From Aurifilum marmelostoma (Eukaryota; Ascomycota; Sordariomycetes; Diaporthales; Cryphonectriaceae): a stretch of DNA of 64,000 nt. Below, in pieces: positions 42,486 through 54,240 of this stretch (its first letter is position 1; each line of letters begins with the position of its first letter). A program made the translations under genes and the position numbers. The notes under the pieces were generated by a model, which had not been told where the DNA came from, did no database searches, and worked only from the letters and a program-made list of their open reading frames with translations. The DNA is taken from contig JAMXSV010000029.1 in NCBI GenBank assembly GCA_027559495.1, positions 310,001 through 374,000 of the forward strand. Reading direction: 5' to 3'.

Positions 42486-45400
42486 ATGGTGATTCATACA
42501 CCCACCACAACAGACAGTGACGGCGCTGACTCCAAGATGAAGCTCATCTACTTTAGCAATGAGTTTCCCAGGGACGACCTGCAGGATTCCTTTCGAAAAC
42601 TTCAATTACTCACAAAAGCTAAGAGCCATGCAGTTCTTGCTCGCTTCATCGACGAGGCCACGCTCGCCATCCGCGACGAGGTCTACCACCTCCAGCCAGC
42701 CCTGCGTGATACAATTCCTCCCTTCGAGAGTGTGCTAGACTTTGTGGAATTTAACCAAGTCCGCAAGGGACCCCTCTGCGGCTCAATCGATGGCGTTCTT
42801 CTCTGTGTGCTCGAGTTGAGCGTACTCATCAGGTGAGTGGCTTGCGAGCCAACCTTGACCCCCTGATGGTCTTGTTTTGATACCGATCTTGAAGAAGTAC
42901 TGAGCATTAGGGTTCCATAGCTACTATGAAAGTTCTGTCCACGACTCCGCCTCCGAAAATCTCGGGGGCTCTGTGGCTGGGCTAGGGATCGGGCTGCTCG
43001 CTGCGGCGGCCGCATCTTTGGCAGCCACTGTATCTGAACTACCTCAGACCGGCGCAGAGGCCATCCGCCTGGCCTTCCGGCTGGGTGTCCTTGTGCATGA
43101 GGTCTCACATAATCTACATGCCACACACTGGGCAGATGGCGGCTCGCTGGACTCGTGGGCCTATGTTCTGCCCAACTCCCACGCCGATGAGGTTCAACAT
43201 GAGCTTGACATTATTCAGGGCAAAGAGGTCAGTATTTCTAGTGTCATTATATATCTATTATGAGTTTTCACTCCCATGTACTAACTTCACTTGTCATGGA
43301 ATGACCAGGACACGCCTGCGTCCAGTAAGATCTTCTTGAGTGCCCTAGGCCAGGCCTCCGTGACAATCAGCGGACCACCGTCTAGGCTCAGCGCCTTATT
43401 CCGCACTGCAGACTTCTTTCGTGACCGCAAACACATTGCTCTGCCCGTCTACGGTGGCCTCTGCCATGCAAAGCACATATACACCCAGGACAATGTCGAG
43501 TCGGTCATCGACACTGTGTCTATAAAGTTGTTGGAAGAAGCTGCTATATTGCCACGTTGTCAGGTCTACTCAACAGCCACAGGGAAGCCCTTCTCTGCCA
43601 AGTCTTCCCGTGCTCTCTTCCGACAAGTCATCGAGGAGATCCTCACACAGCCCATCAAATGGGACGAGGTTGTCAAGAGCCTGGCTCAGCATGCAAGAGA
43701 CACAGACACATCTCAATTCCAAACAATCGTCTTCCGCATGTCGTTAGCAGCCAACGACATTCTCACAGCTATGCAAGAGATCCCCAACCTGACCGCCACC
43801 TCAGAAGAATTAATGCCCTGGCTCCACGACGAAACGCAGTCCATCCTAGCAGCCACAACAGAGGACAAAACACAATCGTCGTCCTCAACCACCAAGATCG
43901 CCATCGTCGGCATGTCCTGCAGAATGCCAGGCGGCGCAGACTCCACCGATAAATTCTGGGACCTCCTCGAGAGCGGCACCGAGGTCTCGCGGAAGATCCC
44001 TGCGGACCGTTTCGACGTGGACTCGCATGTCGACCTCTCTGGCAAGCGTGTCAACACCAGTCACACGCCGTACGGGTGTTTTATCGACGAGCCGGGCCTG
44101 TTTGACGCGCCATTCTTCAACATGTCGCCGCGCGAGGCCCAGCAGACAGATCCGATGCAGAGGCTGGCTCTTGTCACGGCGTATGAGGCGCTGGAGCGGG
44201 CTGGGTATGTTGCGAATCGGACTGCGGCTACCAAGCTGGAGCGGATTGGGACGTTTTATGGTCAGGCCAGCGACGATTACCGAGAGGTAAATACTGGACA
44301 GGAAATCAGTACTTATTTCATCCCGGGCGGGTGTCGGGCATTTGGTCCTGGTAAGTATAAAATAGTCTTTTCTTCTTCTCCTTCCTGTCGCTCTTCTCCT
44401 CGTCGATGAGGCCTGGAAGTCTAATCTGAGTCGCTTGACACAGGTCGTATCAATTACTTCTTCAAGTTTGCTGGGCCCAGCTACAGCATTGACACAGCAT
44501 GTTCGTCTAGTCTGGCCACTATTCAGGTATGTGTGTATTGATTTCATTCATTTCATATGTGTGTTATATATATGTCTTGTTCAAACAAAGATTGACCATG
44601 ATATCCCCCCTCGTCAGGTCGCATGCACCGCCCTTCAAAGCGGAGAGCTTGATACCGCTGTGGTCGGGGGCGTCAACGTCCTCACAAACTCAGACGCCTT
44701 TGCAGGCCTCAGCCACGGCCATTTCCTCTCAAAGACCCCGGGAGCATGCAAGACCTGGGATGCAGACGCTGATGGCTACTGCCGAGCCGACGCGGTCGCC
44801 TCTGTTGTCATGAAGAGGCTCGACGATGCCGTCGCGGATAACGACAGGATTCTCGGCGTGATTCTTGGGTCTGCTACAAACCATTCTGCCCAGGCTATCT
44901 CCATCACGCATCCTCATGCGGGTCATCAGGAGTATCTCTCGCGGCTCGTTCTCCGCCGTGCTGGCGTGGACCCGATGGATGTGTCATACGTTGAGCTCCA
45001 CGGCACTGGAACGCAGGCTGGTGATGCTGAGGAGATCCAGTCCGTCTCACAGGTCTTTGCACCGCTGCCCAGCCGTCGGAGTGACAAGAGGCCTCTGCAT
45101 TTGGGCGCCGTCAAGGCAAATGTTGGACAGTATGTGTTGACGGTCTTTCTTCCATGCTGCATTGCTCACGTCTCCTTATTATTTAGTTGGAAGTAAGTTT
45201 AGTTGACTAACTTTTTCAAACAGTAGCGAGGCTGCTGCCGGAGTCACTGCTCTGGTCAAAGTACTCCTGATGATGCAGAACAATGCAATCCCTCCACATG
45301 TCGGCATCCGAAACACCATCAACCCAAAGGTACAACAGGAAGTGGAAAAGCGCAACATCAGTATTGCATTTGAACGGACAGAGTGGCTCCGAAACGGCAA

Positions 45401-48400
45401 CAAGAAGCGGATTGCGGCTGTAAATAACTTCAGCGCAGCTGGAGGGAACACAACCCTTCTCCTCGAAGATGCGCCCGCTGAGAAGACTCTGGCTGATGAT
45501 GCCCGCGATCCACGAACAGCACATGTCATTTCAGTCTCTGCAAAGAGCAAGCCATCTCTCAGGGGCAACATCGAGCGGCTGCTTGATTTTCTGGAGACCC
45601 ATCCGAACTCGTCAGTGGCAGACGTGTCTTATACGATGACAGCACGCCGTTACAGCCACAACAACCGTGTTGCCTTTGCTGCCGCGACTCTTTCCGAGGT
45701 CCAGAAAAAGCTCAAGTCTGCACTGACCAATATCGACTCGCACAAAGCAATTCCATCCACGGGGCCCCCACCAGTCGTTTTTGCCTTCACCGGCCAGGGA
45801 GCGTCTTATAAGTCGTTCAATCTCGAATTGTTTCACGATTTTCCCGATTTTCGCTCGCATATCGTCCACCTGGACGCACTGGCACAGAGCCAAGGGTTTC
45901 CTTCCTTCATCCCCGTATTGGACGGCAGCCATGATCGTGATCATGCCCACTCCCCTGTTGTCACTCAGCTGGCTTTGGTGTGTAGCGAGATAGCTCTGGC
46001 CAAGTTCTGGGCCGGTCTCGGGGTCAAGCCTGACGTGGTCATTGGCCACAGTCTGGGCGAATACGCAGCGCTTCATGGTGAGTTCTGTCTTGTAGTCCAC
46101 CCTGTTTTCCCCCTTCTTCGTTATAATTCCCTTTTCTCCGATCTGTCTCGCTGACCTAACAATATCCAAGTGGCCGGCGTACTTTCGGCAAGTGACACCA
46201 TCTACCTTGTCGGCAAACGTGCCCAGATACTCGAACAAAAGTGTCAGATCGGCAGTCATAAGATGGTAGCCGTAAGAGCATCCCTGGCCAGCATATGGGA
46301 AGCCACCGAAGGCAAGGACTTTTCATATGACATCGCATGCATCAACGGCCCCAACGACACCGTCATCAGTGGTCTTGCTTCTGAGATCGACCGCATGGGG
46401 GGTGCCTTGGACGGCGCCGGTCTGAAGCAGATACCCCTCGACGTGGCTTTTGCGTTCCACTCTTCTCAGATGGATCCTATTCTCGACGACTTTGAGGTCA
46501 TGGCTAGTCGCGGGGCGGTCTTTCAGCCTCCCCAGCTGCCTATCGTCTCTCCCCTTCTAGGCAAGGTAATTTTCGACGACAAATCAATCGACGCTGCCTA
46601 TTTCCGCCGTGCAACGCGAGAGACAGTGAACTTTGTCTCTGCGCTGCAGGCAGCCCACGAGATTGGTGCTATAGAGGAGGACATGGCCTGGGTGGAAATA
46701 GGACCTCATCCAGTTTGCCTGGGCTTTGTCAAAAGCTCACTGTCCAAGGCCAGCGTCGCGGTGCCTTCGTTGAGAAGAGGCGAGGATAACTGGACGACTC
46801 TGGCGCAAGGTCTATCTGCCCTGCACTGCGCTGGTGTGAAGATCGACTGGACCGCGCTGCATGCCCCTTTCGAGAAGAACCTTCGTCTGTTGGACCTGCC
46901 GACCTATGCCTGGAACAACAAGACGCATTGGATCCAGTACAAAGGAGACTGGGCCCTGACAAAGGGAAATACCTTCTACGATGAGGAAAAGAGGCTCGCA
47001 ACTAGCAACGCCGTGGCTGCAGCTCTGCCTGTGTCAAGCCTGAGCACCTCTTCGGTTCAGCGGGTCATTTACGAAGATGTGCAGGGAAGTCGAGGGACTG
47101 TGACAATACAGTCTGACCTTTCTCAACCTGGAATGCGCACAGCGGCATGGGGGCACAAGATGAACAACTGTGGCGTTGTCACAAGTGTAAGGCCACCTGT
47201 TTCACCACGGAACCCTCTCAGGAAAACCTATTTCCTTATTGACAATTGATTGCTACAGTCTATCCATGCCGATATTGCATACACGATCGGCAACTACCTA
47301 TACAGGAAATTTTTCCCAGGCAGTCAAGTACAAATGAATGTCGCCAACCTCGAAGTCCTTAAGGGCCTCGTGGCCAACAGCAAGCCCGACAAGCCGCAGC
47401 TCTTCCAAGTCACAGCTACGACCGCAGACATAGCCACCAGGCATGTCGAGCTCTCATGGGCCAGCGTGCAGCCCAATGGTACCGTCGACGACCCTTTCGC
47501 AACCGCGGCTCTGATCTACGGAGACCCGGAAGAATGGCTCGACTCATGGACCTCAACAACCCACCTGGTTCAAGGACGCATTGCAACCCTCGAACGGCTG
47601 GCACAGGACGGCATCGCGAACCGCTTCACCCGCAACATGGCCTATCTGCTCTTCGCAAACAACCTGGTCGACTATGCTGACAAGTACCGCGGGATGCAAG
47701 CCGTCGTGCTCCACGGCCTCGAGGCTTTTGCCGATGTCGAGCTGTCGACGGAGCGGGGCGGCACCTGGACTGTCCCGCCGCACTTCATTGACAGTGTCTG
47801 CCATCTGGCTGGCTTTATCATGAACGTCTCGGACGACCTGGATACAAAGAACCACTTCAGTGTAACCCCTGGTTGGCGCTCGCTTCGTCTCGCACGGCCT
47901 CTTCTGGCTGGCGCCAAGTATCGATCCTACGTCAAGATGATCCCGACACGGCAGGATCCGAATGTCTACCTAGGCGATGTGTATGTCCTCCAAGACGACA
48001 TCATCGTCGGCATGATGGGAGGCATCCAGTTCCGTCGGTACCCTCGGATACTGCTCAGCCGGTTCTTCTCTGCGCCTGACGACGGAACAGCTCCGCCTGT
48101 GGCCACGTCCGCACCGACAAAGCCAGCCAGGGCCAGTCACGAGCATCATGTTATCGTTGTTGACAAGAGCAAGCCAGCCTTTCCGTCCTCCCAAGGGACA
48201 CCAAAGCCAGCAGCGCCTGTTCCAGCCGGGCCAGCCCCAGTGACACCGCCCTCATCGACGCCTGAGGAGCTCCCAAAGACGAGTAACAGTCCGAGCGCCG
48301 AGTCGGGATCGACAACCACAGCCAAGGCCCTGCAAATTATTGCTGACGAGGCGGCTGTGGAAGTGTCGGAGCTGGTGGATGATGCAAGCTTTGCCAACCT

Positions 48401-48539
48401 CGGCATTGATTCGCTCATGAGCCTGGTCATTTCTGAGAAGTTCCGGGAGCAGCTTGGGATTACGGTCTCTGGGAGCCTGTTTCTGGAGTACCCTAGCATT
48501 GGAGAGCTGCGAAACTGGCTGCAAGAGTATTACAATTAG
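42486..48539 (+). CDS. Non-reducing polyketide synthase, SAT-KS-AT-PT-ACP, no TE
   Basis: Eight exons (42486-42832, 42921-43227, 43309-44350, 44444-44526, 44618-45129, 45224-46077, 46171-47186, 47259-48539) join in phase to 1813 residues. Domains in order: SAT about 15-400; KS about 455-880 with DTACSSSLA, ELHGTGT and KANVGHSEAA; malonyl-AT with GHSLGEYAAL; PT with the catalytic His in WGHKMN and Asp in FIDSVCHL; one ACP near the end with LGIDSLMSL. The SAT nucleophile region reads GLGIG, so the usual GxCxG cysteine is Gly. There is no thioesterase or Claisen cyclase. That is the layout of atrochrysone carboxylic acid synthases (for example MdpG), which need a separate metallo-beta-lactamase thioesterase, found here at 61723. 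Expected product: an octaketide anthrone carboxylic acid. TTG at 42474 opens the frame; 42486 is the first ATG. Confidence 0.93.
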
Positions 48540-49007
48540 GTCGGGGAAGAGATAGTGTTTTATAGCACCCTGCGTACACGAATGAATAGAATGCTTCACG
48601 GGTAATAGTAGTTATGTGTTGAGTTTTCCAAAGGTTCAGTGATGTATGAGCTTGTTGGAAGTCGTTGATTGATCAAGTAAAAGATTTTAATTTTAAATAT
48701 TAGATCTTGACATTGGAGACTGATCAGAAAATACTGACGGAATCAAGGTATTCTGATTTTGCATATTAGCATGAGTTCCCAATCCTCCAGCATGCAATCG
48801 ACGAGAACTGGAGTCTAAACAATCTAGAGGAATTCCAAGAACAGAGTCTCTGAGGGTCGTGATAGCCATGAAACACCGATACTTCGCATAATCAATTCAT
48901 ATATTGACCTGTACAGGAGCGAATTCGTGCAGCACTTTCGATTGCCTCAGTCTACCCACCATTGGTACCTTTCTATTCAATCCGACTTCCATATGAAGTC
49001 TACACCA
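48540..49007. other. Intergenic, convergent 3' regions
   Basis: AT-rich 3' flanks of the PKS and the anthrone-oxygenase-like gene. No gene is seen. Confidence 0.5.
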
Positions 49008-49558
49008 TCAGGATAGACCCATAGCTCCAACTACAGCACCAATAAGAGGGAAAATGCACCTGGCCCCATGCAGCCACCACCACGACGCCACGAGATCTCG
49101 CACCTCTGCCATATCTACAGACACTGGGTCTGTCTGGCTCAACGACTGCAGGCTAAAGAGCCTATCATTTGTAGGTGCCATGATCACCCACGTAAAAGGC
49201 ACCATGATGACCGTGATGGCTCCAGCCAGTGCAGGCAGTCTCCACGGCTTTCTGGCGCTGCGTCTCGAGGCCGTCACGAAGCCATAGAGGACGCAGGTTG
49301 CCACAGATATGCTCGGCATGACCAGGTGTCCGTAGTGATACATCCTAGCCCATTGGATGGCAAGGTGAGCGCCGTCGGAGTCCGTATCCAGGAGGACGGG
49401 GACTGTGATCAGACACAACGACGCCATGGCTCCTGGAGAAAACAGGGTTAGTCTGAGATTCTGGGACTTTTATCACTGCCAAGTGCAGTGATAAGGATCT
49501 TACCGGAGAGGAAACTTCCCGCCATGACAGCGGTGGTTTGGCCGTCAATGTTTGACAT
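49008..49558 (-). CDS. DUF1772 membrane protein, anthrone-oxygenase family
   Basis: Exons 49504-49558 and 49008-49432 (intron GTAAGA..CCAG) join in phase to 159 residues. It is a small four-helix membrane protein: an N-terminal GSFLSGAMASLCLITVPVLL helix, a middle helix (HLVMPSISVATCVLYGFV), ALAGAITVIMVPFTWVIMAP, and a last helix with WWWLHGARCIFPLIGAVVG. The PFTW..NDRLF motif and the closing HGAR region are typical of the DUF1772 family, which includes fungal anthrone oxygenases (TpcL/EncC type) that convert emodin anthrone to emodin. Start MSNIDGQTTAVMAGS. Divergent from the decarboxylase at 49955, with which it shares a promoter bearing a palindrome. Likely in endomembranes. Confidence 0.87.
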
Positions 49559-49954
49559 GTCCGCTGACTGAAGAGAAGCTTGAGGGGAAATTTTCTGGAG
49601 AATATTTGGCTTTCCCTGACCACTGCGACTTTGTTCTGATGATGGAGAACTGCATATCACAACGCTGCTTATCAAGTTGGCTAAAGGTGCTTTTTTTTTC
49701 TTATGAGGGCTGTGCCGCTTACGGTCTCGGAGGTACGGAGAGCGATGACAGTGAGACGTGCATGCCACCATGTCCGGCAGCAATCTGAAGTCCGAGAATA
49801 CATCGGAACTCCAAATGTGGAACACACAAATACAATGAGCATCGATATATGGGGGCAAACGATCTCGCTTGACTATGCCACTGATAGAGAAATTCTCATA
49901 ATTGGTGCAATTCGATTTTGTCTGTCCAAGCCTTGCCCCTTCGTCGTCATCATC
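49559..49954. promoter_or_regulatory. Bidirectional promoter of anthrone oxygenase and decarboxylase
   Basis: 396 bases between divergent cluster genes. It contains the palindrome at 49791-49807 and a TGTCCGG word at 49771-49777. A T run sits at 49691-49699. Confidence 0.55.
49791..49807. promoter_or_regulatory. Candidate operator TCCGA-GAATACA-TCGGA
   Basis: Five-base arms plus a GAATAC-containing spacer match the longer inverted repeat in the PKS promoter (42072-42099). It lies about 150 bases upstream of the decarboxylase ATG and 233 bases upstream of the anthrone-oxygenase ATG. Confidence 0.5.
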
Positions 49955-50485
49955 ATGACTGTTCAGCAGGAAAACGAGATTCCGCCCGCTCCGACGAGCT
50001 CAGAAGGCACACACTTCCTGTGCCTGACTATCTGCGGTTATCGCTTACCTGGCATGAGTGAGGAGGCATACAGACACCACATGACAAAGGTCCAAGCTCC
50101 CATGACACAGGACCTTATGGTCAAATATGGCGTCAAGCGATGGACAATGGTCAGTTGATCGATATAATGTTGTCATGAGGTCCATTACAGTAACATGTCT
50201 TGCTGATTGATTATCTAGGTTCATAACAACACCGAGTCTCGCACTCTCATGCGTCGATTGTTCGATCACGACATGAGGAACCTGGCTGACTTTGACTGTT
50301 TCAGCCAGGTCGTTTTCAAGAATGTGGACGACTATAAAAGGATGCAGCAAGATCCGTGGTTCAAGGAGAACTTGGCTCCTGACCATAAGAACTTTGCAGA
50401 TATCAAGCGGAGTATCATGACTCTCGGTTGGATAACTGAGTTCATCAGGGAGGGGGAGGTAGTGAAAGGTCCTGCAGACTTTTAG
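49955..50485 (+). CDS. EthD-domain decarboxylase (atrochrysone carboxylic acid decarboxylase type)
   Basis: Exons 49955-50149 and 50219-50485 join in phase to 153 residues, beginning MTVQQENEIPP. The protein shows the dimeric alpha/beta-barrel EthD pattern: FLCLTICGYRLPGMSEEAYR, HHMTKVQAPMTQDLMVKYGV, then FDCFSQVVFKNVDDYKRMQQDPWF..NLAPDHKNF. Close relatives in emodin-type clusters (MdpH, TpcK) remove the carboxyl group of atrochrysone carboxylic acid after release from the PKS. Its position, divergent from the anthrone oxygenase and next to the PKS, fits the consecutive decarboxylation and oxidation steps. Cytosolic. An upstream in-frame ATG region exists, but the family starts near this Met. 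Confidence 0.88.
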
Positions 50486-50877
50486 AATGGGGAACTTCGG
50501 GCCAGAGCATGTATGCTTTTGCATCAGTGATTTCATATAGTATTGGGCTAGAACACACAATCCACTCACATACAACACTAAGAATGAATGTCACATAGCT
50601 GACTAGACAATTTGCAAATCTATCAGCAGGATAGTTGAAGTGCTTCTCATAAGACTAAAAATAATGTCAACTGATCAAAATACTTGATACAAATTGACAG
50701 AGTCAAAACCCTCTTTACTACCCTAACTTGAAAAAAAACAGAAATCCAAGCCTCGAGGAGGGTGAGCAACAGACGACCCGGGAGGCGACGAATAAATGCC
50801 GAGGTCGAGACTTTTTAAGAAGAGAAAAAGTAGTTTTCGCAAGTACAAAATGTGTGTAGGCTAGACTATCAAGATAT
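50486..50877. other. Intergenic, convergent 3' regions
   Basis: AT-rich 3' flanks of the decarboxylase and the NmrA-like gene. Nothing else is seen. Confidence 0.5.
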
Positions 50878-51669
50878 TTAACCATACATTGGGAGGTATG
50901 TATGAAGCCATGGAAAGTAGTGTCTCAACAAGCCCGTCAGGATTACCACTGGCGTGCCTTTTGGAAACTTTGCACTGGTTCCCCGGACTTTGTGAACAAC
51001 ACCAACATTCTTCCCATCATACTTCCCAGTCTCATCGCGCACAGCCTCAATCATGCCGGCAGACAAATCCAAGTAGCTGATAAAGCTCTCCTCGTCGTCA
51101 AACGTCAACTCGTGGCCCTGGGCTACGTCCACTGCTAGGCCTCCAGGCTTGATGAAGATTGTCTGGAGCCAGTCACTGTGCTGACGCAGGAGTGTCTCGG
51201 TGACTCGCAGGTCCTCGTACACAAAAGATGCTGCCTTGAGCATGACGGGGCGGAACCACCACGGCATGTCGTGGGCGAGGTGGTCGTCGATAGTAGCCGA
51301 GCTCAGTAGAACGAGCTTGGGCGCCTTGAAGTTTGCGCTGCCTTCCTCAGCACGAACGCGTTGGAGGGCCTCGACGACGACCCGTGCGGTGTCCTGGGCA
51401 AGGCTGCATCCTGGTACGTTGTCGTTGCAGGTGACGACAAGAAAAATCGCTTGCGTTGCTCGGATGCAGTCGGTTATCAGTGCGATGTCGTGGACGCTGC
51501 CATCGAACACTTTGACTTGTTTGTTGTCAATCACCTCGGGAAGGACATTGTATAACTTGGTCTTGTTGCGGCAGTAGGCGTGTATCGTGTTGGAGGGCGA
51601 CTGAAGGAGATTCTGGACAAGACTTTTGCCGCAGTTTCCCGTGGCCCCTAGAACAGCGTAGACGCTCAT
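50878..51669 (-). CDS. NmrA-like NAD(P)-binding protein / oxidoreductase
   Basis: An intronless 263-residue protein starting MSVYAVLGATGNCGKSLVQN. The GATGNCG glycine motif (NmrA/atypical-SDR type) is at residues 7-13. The middle has IFLVVTCNDN and KLVLLSSATID, and a long C-terminal substrate domain has FIKPGGLAVD. The open frame continues upstream to 51783 but with an implausible extension. NmrA-like genes of this type (for example mdpK) accompany anthraquinone/xanthone PKS genes and are thought to act as reductases on the ring system. It is divergent from the P450 across 679 bases. The exact reaction is unknown. Confidence 0.85.
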   Translation of the reverse strand: MSVYAVLGATGNCGKSLVQNLLQSPSNTIHAYCRNKTKLYNVLPEVIDNKQVKVFDGSVHDIALITDCIRATQAIFLVVTCNDNVPGCSLAQDTARVVVEALQRVRAEEGSANFKAPKLVLLSSATIDDHLAHDMPWWFRPVMLKAASFVYEDLRVTETLLRQHSDWLQTIFIKPGGLAVDVAQGHELTFDDEESFISYLDLSAGMIEAVRDETGKYDGKNVGVVHKVRGTSAKFPKGTPVVILTGLLRHYFPWLHTYLPMYG

Positions 51670-52348
51670 GGTTGAAAACTTCGCTATTCCAAAGATTTGA
51701 CCTATGCTAATGACGGTAATGTGGTGAGGTTGAAAACAGCCTGCTAGCCACGCAACAATACCAAGGCAGACCTTCACAGTCATATGATTGTGGATAGGCG
51801 GATCTCGGATCGCAACAGCCAGAACCCGATCAATACGTTCCTAAAGTTCCTCCGCCTCAGTATATCGGTTCTGAACGATAATGAGACTCGTTTTCGATGT
51901 TCTGTCCGACTACCGAGGCCAATGATTGCTTTACTTGCTGTTACCGACCGCGATCAGGCATCTGCATGAACGGGTCAGGGCTTACGAGAGCGGCAACTTG
52001 GAGAATGTATTGTCGGAGACCGATATGCCCATTTCTAGGCTTGAGCTGCAGATCAGCCTTGTGGTAATTCCTCCACGGCATCAAGTTGAACTTCTTATCG
52101 CCGTACTGTTGATTATCGAGAAGCCGAATCTGTCCGTCAATGTCCGGGAGGTTAATCGGCATGAGACCCCGACGTTTTGAGCTTCATCGTAATTACTTTG
52201 GTCTCCTTGCCCGCCGCAAGACTAAGGCCATCTCTCCGACGCAAATTTCATCACGATTGCCTCAGTTGTACGGAAGGTCCCTGCATCCACCTCCTCTTGC
52301 TGTCTCCATTACCTGGACAACAAGGAGCTTCACAACATAGGGCCAGTC
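51670..52348. promoter_or_regulatory. Bidirectional promoter of NmrA-like gene and P450
   Basis: 679 bases between divergent cluster genes. It contains several TCCGA/TCGGA-type words (TGTCCGACTACCGA near 51901, TTGTCGGAGACCGA near 52010) and a near-palindrome ATCGGTTC-T-GAACGAT near 51863. A forward frame at 51926-52180 has no domain. Confidence 0.5.
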
Positions 52349-54240
52349 ATGGCCACCACTGCTATACTATGGGGCTCAAATTTGCCCATAGCTTTAGGAG
52401 CTATTCTTTTCATCGCGACCATCAGCTCGATCCTAGTCAAGTCCTTCTGGAGTCTGAGAATTCCAGCTCCCCCTTTGGCTAGATATACAAAATTGTGGTA
52501 CGCATGGCACATCCATTGCAATGATCTTCATTGGGCCAATATCGAGCTGCACAGAAAGAAAGGCGAGTACAAACAGTTTTCAATCTGCCATACAGTGCAT
52601 ACTTCTTGACGAGCGACGCATTATTCTGACTGACGACAATACAGGCAAAATAGTCCAGGTCATGCCAGGCTACTTTACGATTGACGACCCGGAAGCCCAT
52701 AAAGTTGTATACGGCCTAGGAAACACATGGCTAAAGGGAGAGTTCTACGACGCATGGAAGGTCGGGGCAGACCCACATCTCAATAACCTGTTCGCCACGA
52801 GGAACGCAGCACAGCATTCCGAGATGCGCCGCAAGGTGGCTTCCATGTACTCCATGACCTCTATGGTCTCTTATGAGCCGTACGTGGACCACTGTATCGA
52901 GCTGCTTGTCGCCCGACTCGAGGAACGCACCACAGATATCAATGTGGGCGCTTGGCTGCAGTATTTCGCCTTTGACGCCATCTCCATGATCACAGTGAGC
53001 CAAATTCTCCTAAGCATTGGTTTCTGTGGCTACACACACAGCAAGCTAACAACTGTTGGTAAACAGTTTGGGCAGAGGATGGGCTTCCTTGACCAGGGCG
53101 GTGACGTGGAGAACATGATCGAGAACCTAAACTACGATCATACGATGCTCACATATGCCAGTCTCTACCCTTGGACAACTCCCTATGTCAAAAGGCTAGC
53201 CAGTCTCGTTTCAGGACCGAAAATCCAGTTCTTTATGCGTTTCGCTACGGAGAAGATCACCGCAGCGCGCCAGGAGACACAGGACGTAATATCAGCAGAC
53301 GGTCCTGCATACATGGTGCGCAAGTTCATAGACGCCCAGCGCAAGGAGGGCAAAAGAGGCATGACGGACTGGGACGTCTCTGCCAATGCTGGTGCCAATA
53401 TTGGTGCTGGGAGTGACACCACCGCGATCGCCCTGACCTCGATCGTCTACTATGTGTACCGCGATACTCGCGTCCTTGAATGCCTACGGCAAGAGATTTC
53501 CGGCAGCGGTTTCTCCACTGGGCGGCCGACATTCCAGGATGTCCAGAAGCTCACATATCTGCAGGCGGTCATCAAAGAAGCAATACGCGTTCAGCCTGGA
53601 GTTGGACTCCCGCTTTGGCGTGAGGTGCCCAAAGGAGGCGCAGTTGTGTGTGGACAATTCTTTCCAGAGGGAGTAAGAACTCCCCCACTAGACTTTCATT
53701 TATCTTCCTTCCAAGTGAGGATGGAAATTCAAGACTGACTTTTGCCACAGGCCAACATCGGCGTGAACCCATGGGTGCCTCACCACAATGAAGAGGTCTT
53801 TGGTCATGACGCTGATGTATTCAGGCCTGAGCGCTGGTTTGAGGCCCCGAGTGACAAACTTGCCAAGATGGAACAAAGCATGGTCCACTTTGGTCTAGGT
53901 AAGGGTTGAATATTCCTTTGTGTCTCTTCTTTTACTATACTCACATGCCTGTCCTCCTCTCTCCTCCCCTTCTATATGTGTGTTGGCCAACACCATTGTC
54001 ATGGCTGTATTAACGAATAGAATGCACATATCAGGGTCCAGGACATGCATCGGGAAAAACATCTCCTTGCTAGAGATCAACAAGCTCATTCCAGTGCTTG
54101 TGCGGGATTTCGACCTGTCTTTCTGTGACGGGCAGGGCAATCCGGAGAACCGTGAATATGTTCCAGTAAGAAACAAGTGGTTCATCAAAGTCCCACAATT
54201 GTATGCGAGGGTGACTAAGAGAGGTGCTATTGGGAAGTAA
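52349..54240 (+). CDS. Cytochrome P450 monooxygenase, five exons
   Basis: Exons 52349-52562, 52645-52994, 53067-53672, 53751-53898 and 54035-54240 join in phase to 507 residues. N-terminal membrane anchor (LPIALGAILFIATISSILV) and Pro-containing hinge (RIPAPPLAR). I-helix ANAGANIGAGSDTTAIA, K-helix EAIR, PERW, and the haem-binding FGLGSRTCIGKN whose Cys is the iron ligand. The overall layout is that of the pisatin-demethylase-like fungal family. The first intron appears to start with GC (exon ends AAAG, then GCGAGT), because only this gives LHRKKGKIVQ in frame. In the cluster it would oxidise the anthraquinone or its cleavage product (hydroxylation, coupling or demethylation cannot be told apart). 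ER membrane. Confidence 0.9.

Noticed and set aside
51926..52180. Forward frame between NmrA-like gene and P450
   Set aside because: No domain, lies in the promoter, and its composition is not protein-like.
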